Source: Ampelocalamus luodianensis (Eukaryota; Streptophyta; Magnoliopsida; Poales; Poaceae). From it: DNA of 64,000 nt. The stretch is from assembly GCA_036346255.1 (NCBI GenBank), contig CM070624.1:17764626-17828625 (forward strand), read 5' to 3'. The translations under genes were made by a program, and so were the position numbers. How positions within the stretch are numbered: position 1 is the first letter of the stretch; the number at the start of each line of letters is the position of its first letter. This document shows positions 34,460 through 43,860 of this stretch, one piece after another. A model generated the notes under the pieces. The model saw nothing but the letters and a program-made list of their open reading frames with translations, did no database searches and was not told where the DNA came from.

Positions 34460-35060
34460 AAAATTTTATGGCAAATAGTCTAACACCTTGCAAAGAAACC
34501 GGTATACTCATGCCTAATCCTCGCGATCGTCCATGCGTTAGACGCAGCGTAGTCGCCCCACCCTTCCACACCGCAACCAATGCTCGCACCGGCCATCCTC
34601 CGACACGCTTCACACCGCCCAAAGGCTCACCTTCTTCCCCGCCGCCGCTTCGACCATGTCCGCGGCGAGCCTGCACCGCCGCACTCCCGGTTGGTCTTGG
34701 CCGCCTCGCACCCGGGCCGGTCGGCTCGTCCTCGACTGCTGATGTAGTGCTTCAACGCCGCGCGTCTCGCTCGGCCGTGTAGAGGAGGAGACCGAGCACG
34801 TAGGCGCGGCCTTGTGGCGCCGCCACGCCGCCTGCTCAAGGAACATGAGGCGCTGTTGTATGTCTTGGGGCGCCAAGACAAGCGAGGCCGACGATGAAAC
34901 AAGCCCTGGTTGCCGCGCGGCCGTGTGGTTGACGACGCGAGTAGCGCCGTTGTCCTGCCACTTCATCGCCTCCTTCGCTCAGCGCCACGCGCCTCCCCGC
35001 GGCGTTCTTTGGACACCTGTACAAGGCCTTGCAACTATAACGTACATACATTCAAGATGT
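34460..35060. other. GC-rich stretch without recognised product
   Basis: Between the TnpD remnant and the right array lies a GC-rich, CpG-rich segment open on both strands. Translations are Arg/Ala/Pro-rich with no domain that I recognise. It may be a captured fragment or non-coding. Confidence 0.35.
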
Positions 35061-35424
35061 TAGAATAAATAGTAGTATGTACGTATATATTGTAGACATA
35101 AAGATGTCACGACATTAATCGTAGGCTGCATAGGTCCTCCATGGGCTGAGGAGAGCTCGCGGCCACACGGGCCGACGATGTCGACGACGACATCGTGAGA
35201 AAGAGCGGCGATCACCGACCTCGCCTTGGTGCTGCTCCGACCGCTCGCATGCTAACCTTGGCGATTGACGTACTCAAAACCGTGAGACGAAGAGCGATGG
35301 GAGGAGTTTAATCTTGGTGATTATTCGCCTTATATCAAGAATTAGGAGTAATCGCACGTGAGGCGAAGAGACACATGTATCGTCGTGCGAGGCGAAGACG
35401 GCGGTTGTGCGATGGTGAAGAGAC

Positions 35425-35862
35425 ATCATCGATATCACGAGACGGCTCTATGATGGGAAACCGTCTGCGATAATAATATCACCGACGGTTATTTAATAGA
35501 GCCACTGTGATACTAGTATATTACTGAGCATTCTTCAAATTGAACCGCTCGTGATATTTCGCTGACGGTTTTATTTCCAACCGCTCGCGATAAGCGCGCC
35601 TCATCCGCTGCGGTTCTTATTACCAACCGCCTGTGATACTTCACGACGGTTGAATATGAATCGTCAGCGATATGTCCTCATCACGCACGGTTCATATTAC
35701 GAACCGTCCGTGAAGTATCACAAACGGTTGGTAATAAGAACCGTCGTGATGAGGACATATCACGACGGTTCCCTCGCACGTTCCAAAGGGAACCGCTCAG
35801 AGAGTTAAACACGCATTTACTCCTTTGGAACCGCTCGCGATGAGGTGTCTTCTATTGCCTGT
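35425..35862. repeat. CACTA subterminal repeat array 4 (right end)
   Basis: Dense copies of ATCACGACGGTT and AACCGCTCGTGAT in both orientations lead up to the right CACTA terminus. A large imperfect palindrome is centred near 35720. Confidence 0.88.
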
Positions 35863-35874
35863 TTTGTAGTAGTG

Positions 35875-35956
35875 TGTGCATAACAAGAGAGCGAGCTGTC
35901 CCAAAGCCGGCTCTGTCTCGAAGGAGCATGTCGAAATGATACTCTGTATTGCCCAT
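35875..35956 (-). pseudogene. MULE transposase, middle segment between the two insertions
   Basis: Only about 80 bp of the MULE gene separate the CACTA and Gypsy elements. On the minus strand it reads GNTEYHFDMLLRDRAGFG and continues to LVMH, matching the stretch before the SWIM finger in MULE transposases. It joins in phase to 47226 (across Gypsy, TSD CCCAT) and to 25161 (across CACTA, TSD TGT). Confidence 0.82.
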
Positions 35957-36485
35957 TGTCGTAGTGAGCAGACTAGACAGTAAGAAATAGGGACCCCTCG
36001 TGTAGATGAGACGAGGGGATGAACAGGGGTTCGGTCTTTATTCATCTGCCCTTTTCAAGTTACAGGGTAGGGGGCTATTTATAGCTTCCCGACATGATAC
36101 ATGGAAATACGTACATACCCCTAACAAAGTACATTAGCCCTAGGGCGCGGGGGTCTTTATGCGCGCGCGCGATAGCCTCTCGGTCCACGATGCACCCTTG
36201 TGGACATGGTCTATCTTCAGGGGGTGCACCTAGTCTACCGCTCTTATAGACCCCGTATTCTCCGATGGTCCTCTGCTGACTCCCCTGCGAGGTCTCTCCG
36301 GTCTTGCCGAGGGGTCTTCGGGATGTCTCCGAGGGGTCTTCATGATCCCTTCGAGGGGTCTTCGGGATCCCTTCGAGGGGTCTCCGAGGGGTCTTTGGGG
36401 CCTTCTCCGAGTATGTCTTTGGAAGGCCCTTTTGGTGCAACCGTGCTTCGCTGGGTCGTGGGGCCGGTGGGGCATCCCTACGACA
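35957..36485 (-). repeat. Gypsy LTR (3' LTR in element sense)
   Basis: It runs TGTCGTAGTGAG to CCCTACGACA. On the minus strand a TATA-like CTATAAATAGCC (about 36073-36084) and an AATAAAGACC (about 36036-36045) mark promoter and polyadenylation region. Short GAGGGGTCTTCGGGAT repeats lie inside; this copy has one more unit than the other LTR. Next to it, GCGAGGGGCT on the minus strand is a possible polypurine tract. Confidence 0.93.
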
Positions 36486-36853
36486 AGCCCCTCGCGGTCG
36501 AGGTCTGCTTCGCCATGGCTGAAACCGCGCCGTTCTCCTATAAGGTCCAGGCACATCGTCCCCTCTGTTGTGGCGAAGCGTTGTTGGTTGCGAAGGGTCC
36601 TTCCTCCCTTTGGTGGTGTTACTGCGGGGCTCTTGAAGCGCCGGCGCTTTAATGGTGTTGGCACGCGCTGTGTTGATGGCGGCTGGCGCTGCCATGCGCC
36701 GTAATGGCGCTTGGAGCGTTGTGCGCCGTTACTGACGCGTGATAATGTCATTGTTGCCCGTACCGGCTCCTCGTGGAGTGCTAACGACGGCGCTTGGGGC
36801 ACTATGCACCGTTAATAATGACGCGTGTGGCGCCCGTTGAGCTCCCTGGGTGG

Positions 36854-39800
36854 CTATAAGTAGCCACCCCCCTTTTGTGGGGCTTATGCCGCTGCCCTAC
36901 ATTCTTTTTCAAACGTTTGCGTGCCTTGCTGCGCTGTTCTTTTCGTAAGATGACGAAGCGAGGCAAGGATGTTGCGGTAGAATCGTCTTATACGAGTGAC
37001 CTCGGGAGGTCGACAGTGACAGAGGCAGTGCTCCGGACGCTCATGGAGGAGGGCAAGCTAGAGAGCGTGAGGAAAGTTCGAGTTCCCGGAACAGAGACAG
37101 TGTCGTTGCCCCGAGCCGACGAGGCAGTAGTTTTTGTTGCCTTTCTTGACGCCGGGTTGCGAATCCTGGTGAGAGACGTGCTGCAGCTGTACGGGGTGGA
37201 GCTGGCACAACTTACCACCAACTCGGTTGTTAAGTTGGGGGTCTTCAAGTGGATGCTCCGGGCGGCTGGGGCTACGGGCGAGGCTCGTCTCTTTGCGTTT
37301 TTGTACGATGCACGTTGTCAGCCGAAGAAGAACAGCGACGGCGAGATATTGAACTTTGGCAGCGTCAATTTTCAATCGAGGTCGCTGCGGATGTACCTAC
37401 GCCCGGCCACGCGCAGTGCGGAGAGCGGCACCGACGCGAAGATGGTTCTACCATACCTGCGCTCCGGGGGATGGTCTGCTATCGCAAGGTGGCCTGATAC
37501 AGCCTATCACCAGCCCCGACATCGAGCTAACGGCGAGGGAGGAGGCCCATCCGCGTCTCCTTTTGGATGTGACAAGGCGATTCTCCACACGAGATTTGGT
37601 GGAGGAGTTTTGTGCCTTCGGTCTTTGGCCGTTGGCGCGGGACTGGGAAGTTGAGTGGGGCACCACTGGCTCTGGGCACCCCACCCTTACTGTTAGGGGG
37701 CACGAAGGTATGACTTTCGGTGTAGGCTTCGCTTGGATTTTGGATGGTGACTTACGTTTTGTTTGCTGCAGCCGTGCCTATTGCCGAGGCGAGCCGTGCG
37801 GCGGAGATACTTCTCGGCCCGTACACGGGCGAGGAGCATGCGAGGCGGTGCCTGGTTGTGCGGGAGGGGCGGTTGAACCGGGCGTATCCTGCCTCGGTTC
37901 GCCTTGCTGATCGGCCTGACCTGGAGGCCAAGACGAAGAAGCGTGCCCGACCGGTCGAGATTGAGGGGGCCGGGCCAGTTTTTGTGGCCCCTCTGCGTGT
38001 TGCTGCGCCCCACGATGTTGCTACTGATCCGCTTGAAGCCGAGGGATCGCGGCATGCTTCAAGAGGTGGTGGACCGCCGGGCGGTGGAGTTTTCGGTCCG
38101 CCGAATGCTGATCCCTCCGGTCCTCACGACACATCGAGTGCGGGAGGTAGTCGACCACGTGGCCGAGCGAATCGCCGCAGTGCGCGGCGGTTGGCTTCGT
38201 TTAATGTCGTCGGGTTAGATACCGGCGAATCCTCCGGCCGAGCACACCGCCGAGCGTCTGGGGCCGAGATGTTGTCAGGACGGTGCCACCTACCCTCGGA
38301 GCCGCGACGGTGAGTTGTTACTCGGTGGTTTGTTTGGTGGTTATTTTTCTTAATGCCGATGCTTTTAAAGGCTTCGTTATTGCACCGGATGATGTCATGC
38401 CGGAGGGCGGGGCTGGCGGGGGAGGTTCTGGCCCTGTTGCCTCGCAGGGGCGGCGGCCGGGTGGCGGTCGAGGAGCATGGCTCGCTCGCCTTCGAGGTAT
38501 GGTGGGCGTGGGTCCTATGTGCCGCTCGATTTTCGCAAGAGTGAGGAGCGCCGCAGTTTGCGAGTCGCTGCGGATTTTGCCGCGGCCGCCAAGCCACGAG
38601 CTCTTTACGCGGATGACTCTGCCTGACATGCTTCGAGGCATCGAGGCGAACGCCGTAAAGGTATGCCGATTTTTTTTTAATTTTTATTATTGTTATTTTT
38701 TTGGGTGCCTCGCTAAGCCGCTTTGTCTGCGCAGACCATTATGCTAGCGAGGGGTCTTAATGGTGACATCGCGTCAGGCTTTGCCGAGATCCAAAAGCAG
38801 GTCGAGGACGGGCACGCTCGGAACGAGGTGCTGACCGATGAGCGTGACGCTTTGGCCCTTCGGGTGCAAGCCCTGGAGGAGCAAGTGAAGGATTTGCGGG
38901 GCGAGAAGGCGGTGCTAGAAGAGGAGATTCGCACCGAGCGCGAGCTGTCGGGCTCCGTTGGGCTTGCTGCTGGGCGAGCCATGGAGGCCGTCGAGGGTGC
39001 CGTGTTGACACTTGGTGCCGTCCCCCCGGCGCGGTGCCATCGGCCCTCGGAGATGGACATCACCTTCCAGCGTCTTGAGCGTGTTGGCGAAGTGTTTGTC
39101 CCAGCCGCCCGCGCGTACGGTGACCATTGTGCGAAGGCTGCTTGGTCCGCGACACTTGCCTCCCTCGACAAGGCCGGTTGCGCCCATATTGATGGCCTTG
39201 CAGCTCGGGCTGTCGCGGTGGCGACTCCGGAGGAGACGGCGGCCGCGAGGAACCGTACGAGGAAGGCCGGGAGGGTCCTGCTCCAGGATTACTGGTCCTT
39301 GTATGGTCACGACGACGCGACAGAGTCCTTGCGGGTGGCCCAGACGCAGCGGGAGAAGGCGAAGGGCCCCGCGTCAGCCTCGGCGGAAGATGCACGTGTC
39401 GACAAGCGGGGGTCCACCCCACACGATAAGGTGTGACCCCCCGCCTCTTAGGTTCTAGTTAGCGTAGTGCCTTCGCAGTGTGTTTTTTTTGTCGCTCCAC
39501 TTTTGCTTTGCCGTAGGGAGCGTTTTGTACGAGGGAAGCCTCTTTTTGTGTAACACCCTCGTTTTAAATGAAATGTTTGGAAAATGGCGTGATTTGTTTG
39601 TTTGGAACTGCGCTTCGTATGCTCAGGGTGAAGGGTTGCCGGGCAGCGAGCCACGGACGGTCCTCCCGCCGAGGTGCAGGCGTATTAAGAGGCGCCGCCG
39701 CCGAGGCACCAAGAACGAGCAGGGCGTGTTGTCCGTTTGGCTTTTGCAATTGTGCTATCGGGGAGCTGTTTATCATGGCGCGAAGTGGCAGCGTTGGAAG

Positions 39801-40111
39801 CTAGCGAACCCTGTTGGTTCTATGAGGGAGTTCCATCGTGCCCGTAAAAGGAAAGCGGCCGAGGCGCGCGAAGAGATTCGGGCCTTCTAGAGGCGCCGCG
39901 AGGCGACGACTGCCGGTGCCGGTGCTGATCCCCTTGCGTCGTGTGCCGAGTCAGCTCCTCCGCATGCTGTTTTTTCGAGTGACAGTTCTTCGGAGTCCTT
40001 GGATGAGCTTGAAGCAACGCAAAGGGAATTAGCGAGGTTGCTGGCATCCGGGGCGTCAGACGAGGAGCTGCTTGAGTGGGCTACGCGCAGAGAGAAGTGG
40101 GACTTTGTCCC
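36854..40111 (+). pseudogene. Antisense accessory gene of the Gypsy element (PF04195-like domain plus coiled coil), with introns
   Basis: On the strand opposite to gag-pol, a TATA-like GGCTATAAGTAGCC (36852-36865) precedes ATG 36950 by about 90 bp. The first exon encodes RVPGTETVSLPRADEAVVFV, then FLDAGLRILVRDVLQLYGVE and LGVFKWMLRAAG, the pattern of the plant 'putative gypsy type transposon' domain. Introns with good borders are visible: 37708-37771, about 38309-38369 and 38661-38734 (AAAG/GTATGC...GCGCAG/A). The exon from 38735 encodes a long coiled coil (about 38770-38950), and the C-terminus (SLDELEATQRELARLL) ends in TAA at 40109-40111, with AATAAA near 40171 and 40205. Frame breaks (near 37480 and a TAG at about 39888) suggest this copy is damaged. 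Function is not known to me. Confidence 0.7.
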
Positions 40112-40274
40112 GTAAGCGTGTTATTGTAAAGTTTTATCGGCGAAGCTTTTTTGTATGTTGTTGAGATATGCTGAATAAACTTTGTATGTTGTTGAGGTAT
40201 GTTGAATAAAGATCAATTATAACTTATCCCTACAACTTGTGCCTCGTAAGATGTTTAGATATGTTTTTTATTTT

Positions 40275-40593
40275 ACTACGAGGGGGGGTACCGCGAGGGG
40301 GTGTAGACGGGGCTTTGGGGATCATCCCCCTAGCTTCTTTTGATAAGGCTTCGGAGAGCCCTATACATTTTTTTTGCGAGGTGGGGCGAAGCCGCGCTCG
40401 TCCCCCTACCTTCTTTTGATAGGGCTTCGGAGAGCCCTATACGTATATTTTTTTTTGAGGTGGGGGCGAAGCCGCGCTCGTCCCCCTACCTTCTTTTGAT
40501 AGGGCTTCGGAGAGCCCTATACGTATATTTTTTTGCGCGTGCGGCGGCCGCTCGTCCCCTACCTTCTTTTGATAGGGCTTGGAGAGCCTATAC

Positions 40594-40664
<71 letters not shown>

Positions 40665-40790
40665 GAGGTGGGGGGGCGAAGCCGCGCTTGTCCCCCTACC
40701 TTCTTTTGATAGGGCTTCGGAGAGCTATATATATATATATATATATATTTTTTGCGAGGTGGGGGCAAAGCCGCGCTCGTCCCCCTACCT
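40275..40790. repeat. 76-80-bp tandem repeat with a (TA)n expansion
   Basis: About five to six copies of a unit containing GATAGGGCTTCGGAGAGCCC and GGGGCGAAGCCGCGCTCGTC start near 40345, 40421, 40501, 40574 and 40711. The longer spacing before the last copy is due to a (GT)n(TA)n run at about 40594-40660. It lies between the antisense gene and the next array, downstream of integrase. Confidence 0.88.
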
Positions 40791-40794
40791 TCGT

Positions 40795-41265
40795 CACCGG
40801 GGCCGGAGGCCATGCGTGGTGTCTGTTCGTATGCCCGGGCCAGCAGGGGACCTTGGTGTGCACCGGGGCCGAAGGCCATGCGCGGTGTCTTGTTTTATAC
40901 ACCCGGTCCAACAGTGGACCTCGGTGTGCACCGGGGCCGAAGGCCATGCGCGGTGTCTTGTTTTATACACCCGGTCCCCTGGGGACCTCGGTGTGCACCG
41001 GGGCCGAAGGCCATGCACAGTGTCTTGTTTTATACACCCGGTCCCCTGGGGACCACGGTGTGCACCGGGGCCGAAGGCCATGCGCGGTGTCTTGTTTTAT
41101 ACACCCGGTCCAACAAGGGACCTCGGTGTGCACCGGGGCCGAAGGCCATGCGCGGTGTCTTGTTTTATACACCCGGTCCCCTGGGGACCTCGGTGTGCAC
41201 CGGGGCCGAAGGCCATGCGCGGTGTCTTGTTTTATACACCCGGTCCTCTGGGCACATCGGTCCGC
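40795..41265. repeat. 67-bp tandem repeat, seven copies
   Basis: Units beginning CACCGGGGCCGAAGGCCATG start at 40795, 40861, 40929, 40996, 41063, 41131 and 41198, i.e. every 66-68 bp, with high identity. Each includes the near-palindrome GGTCCCCTGGGGACC or a variant (GGTCCAACAGTGGACC). The array is open in all frames on both strands only because the unit lacks stops; it is not a gene. Confidence 0.93.
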
Positions 41266-41410
41266 GGACCACGCCACGATTCTTTTCTATATTACATTGG
41301 CACAAAATGCGCAAAAGACATTTACACATGATCTTACAAACCCCCCCTTCGATTCTTTTATGGGGTTAGGCTTTTGTCCGGTCGCAGCCGGGATTGTTAC
41401 AATGCTATGC

Positions 41411-42697
41411 TCAGGGGTAGAATTTTCGGAGACTCTTGGCGTTCCATGTGTGATCGAGCTGCTGTCCTTCGAGTGTAGCTATGTGGTAGGACCCTGCCCT
41501 TGTGCTTTGTGTGATAATGTAGGGTCCTTCCCATTTAGACTGCAGCTTGCCGACTGTCGCTGGGTTTGCCACCCGCTTTAGGACCATGTCTCCTGGTGCG
41601 AGGGGGCGAGCCCGAACTTTCTTGTTGTATGCCTTCGCGACGCCTGCTGTGTACCTTGCCATGTTTGAGATGGCCTACACGCGGTGTTCTTCTACTGTAT
41701 CCAGGGAAACTTCGCGGCCTTTCGGATTGTCGGCTTGGCTTGCTCGAAGGGACTTGGTGGTGAGTTCCGCAGGGGTCATTGCTTCGTCGCCGAAGACGAG
41801 CTTGAACGGGGAAAAACCAGTGGCCCTGGTTGGCGAAGTACGGAGTGCCCACAAGGCTTTTTGTAGTTCTTCGGGCCATAATCCTTTTGGCAAGCCCACC
41901 AGGCGTTTGTTGAGACCCGCCGGTATGTTGCCGTTTGCCCTTTCGACTGCTCTGTTGGACTCCGGGTGCCCGACGGATGCGAAGCATATGGTGACCCCCA
42001 ATCCTTCGCAAAATGACCTGAAGGTCGCGGAGTCGAACTGCCTGCCGTTGTCAGTGACTAAGTCGCGAGGTACTCTGTACCTGCAAATGATGTTCTTCCG
42101 CACGGCGACCGGGTCGCTCATCTTTGTTATTTTGGTACCGCTCGCCTTCTATCCACCTTGAGAAGTATTCAATGGCTACAAAGCGGCGCAGTTGCCTTTT
42201 GCCCATTGGGAAGGGCCGATGATGTCGAGGCCCCATCTTGCGAAGGGCCATACCGGCGGTGAGGGCTGTAGCGGGTGGGGCGCCGGGTTATTGCTTGGCC
42301 CATTGGCACCCTTGGCGCGCTTTGACGAAGTGTTGTGCGCCGCGCAGCCAAGTTGGCTTGAGAAAAACCTTGTCTCAAGGCTTTGGCAACGATGCTCAGG
42401 GGCACAGTGCGCTCGCAGCCCCTCGTGTATTTCTCTAAGGAGGTGCTGGCCTTCCTTCTGTGAGATGCATCGCAGGAGAGGGATGCAAACACCTCCTTTG
42501 TATAGATCACCGTTGACGAGGTGGTAATTCTTGGCACGGTATTTGAGGTGTTTTGCTTCTATTGGGTCATCTGGTTCGCCGCTTGTCAGGTAAGCGACGA
42601 TGATGTTGCGCCAGTCTGTGGTGTAAATGTGTGCCACGTGGCATGCTTTTTCCTGGCGATGCCTTGGTAGGTTCAACACCCCCCGGTTTGATGGCAC
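41411..42697 (-). pseudogene. Gypsy integrase
   Basis: In minus-strand frames this shows a zinc-binding H2C2-like N-terminal part (LLREIHEGLRAHC near 42430), the catalytic core with VTDNGRQFDSATFRSFCEGL and GHPESNRAVERANG (Asp and Glu of the DDE set; from 42121 down) and a C-terminal part ARPLAPGDMVLKR...GKLQSKWEGPYII ending NAKSLRKFYP at 41411. Frame shifts at about 42170-42250 and 41670 separate these parts. No chromodomain follows, as expected for Tat. Confidence 0.88.
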
Positions 42698-43200
42698 CTA
42701 GCGCTCCAGGCGGAGCCCCTAGTGCTCCGATTGAGGTAACGGTCGCCTCGTCCGAGGCGGAAGGTTTGTTGAGTATCTCATAGAAGACTTCTGGTGGTGG
42801 ACGGTCATTGGAACTGGCCATCTTTGCGAGTCGGTCGGCTGCTTCGTTCGCGCTTCTGGGTATCGCCTGGATGGTGATACCGAGGAACCCCTTAGCGATG
42901 GCTCGTACTGCCGCGAGGTACCGAGCCATTTCGGGGTCCCTTGTTTTGAATGTCTTGTCGAAGTGTCCCGCCATGAGGCGCGAGTCACTTTTCACGACCA
43001 CTCGCTTGGCTCCTAGTTCCTTCGCCACGGAGTCCTAGGAGGAGAGCCTCGATTCCGAGGCGTTGTTTGTTGTGGCGGTTGAGTCGCGCGCGTGTGATAC
43101 GCTCGGACCATCCGTGCGATGAGAATGGCGGCGCCTCGCCTCGTGGCGCACCGGGATCCGCTCGGTGTCTGGGACCCATGGTGTGTCGATGGCATTGGCC
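42567..43200 (-). pseudogene. Second (plant/archaeal-type) RNase H of the Tat element
   Basis: The frame from 43028 reads ELGAKRVVVKSDSRLMAGHF, then DPEMARYLAAVRAIAKGF and IPRSANEAADRLAKMAS: an RVT_3-type RNase H with the Asp of KSDSR and the Asp of EAADRLA. The upstream part (EALLLGLR near 43050) is in another frame, so it is frameshifted. This extra domain between RNase H and integrase identifies the Tat lineage. Confidence 0.82.
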
Positions 43201-43797
43201 GGTTGCTCGCTTGAGGGGTCCATTCGCCACGGTCGCCAATGATTGGGATTTGATTGTGGTGCGTGGGGCGAACGTGATGTCGAAGGGCGCGAGCTCCGCG
43301 GCCCATTTGCCGACGCGCCCGGACGCGTCCTTGTTTCGTAACATCAGAGCCAGGGGGTACGAAGTTGGTATTGCGATTGCATGTGCGAGGAAATAATGTC
43401 GGAGCTTGCGCGAGGCCATCAGAAGGGCGTATGCTAGCTTTTCCAGCTCCGTGTATCTTGTCTTCGCCCCCTGGAGTGCTTCAGAGACATAGTAGACGGG
43501 TCGCTGTCCGTCTTCTTCTTGGACAAGGACCGCACTAACCGCGGAAGCGGATACGGCCAGATACAACAGGAGTTGTGCTCCTGGCCTCGGGCTGGTGAGG
43601 CTAGGTAGCCGGGCGAGATATTCCTTGAGTTCCTGGAATGCGTGTTGGCACTCCTTCGTCCATCGGAATGGTTCCGCGCCTCGAAGGGTCTTGAAGAATG
43701 GCAGGGCCCGCTCTGCCGAGCGGGACAAGAATCGGCTGAGGGCTGCGAGGCGTCCTGTGAGCTTTTGTACTTCTCGGGCGCTATGGGGTGGTTGCAT
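42985..43797 (-). pseudogene. RT connection and first RNase H domain of the Gypsy element
   Basis: Minus-strand frame with VQKLTGRLAALSRFLSRSAE, FRWTKECQHAFQELKEYLA, the degenerate RNase H strand LLLYLAVSASAVSAVLVQEE, RPVYYVSEALQGAKTRYTEL and FDITFAPRTTIKSQ. The first catalytic Asp of RNase H is absent (YLAVS), a pattern known for the degenerate first RNase H of Tat elements. It is separated from the RT frame by a stop near 43861. Confidence 0.85.
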
Positions 43798-43860
43798 TTC
43801 TTGTATGGCCCTTATTTTCTCTGGGTTTGCCTCGATTCCTCTATTTGAGACGAGGAATCC

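Larger units (their letters stand above)
25162..35874 (+). mobile_element. CACTA (En/Spm) element, 10.7 kb
   Basis: The element starts CACTACTACACACGCC and ends GTTTTGTAGTAGTG. Its terminal CACTACTACA is inverted at both ends, and a perfect 3-bp duplication TGT (25159-25161 and 35875-35877) flanks it. These are CACTA hallmarks. Arrays of a subterminal motif like ATCACGAGCGGTT lie at both ends and, unexpectedly, twice in the interior (29930-30160, 30965-31260). A TnpD-type transposase remnant runs on plus (31930-34190) and a TnpA-type remnant on minus (about 27950-28760). Both are broken, so the copy is non-autonomous. It sits in the MULE transposase gene. Confidence 0.93.

Noticed and set aside
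40795..41265. Regular repeats resembling a CRISPR array
   Set aside because: The whole 67-bp unit is repeated, with no unique spacers, and the genome is plant nuclear. It is a tandem satellite-like array in a Gypsy element.
40579..41581. Long overlapping frames on both strands translating to repeated GAEGHARCLVLYTR-like peptides
   Set aside because: They are read-through of the 67-bp tandem repeat and the (TA)n run; all frames are open because the unit has no stop. No gene.
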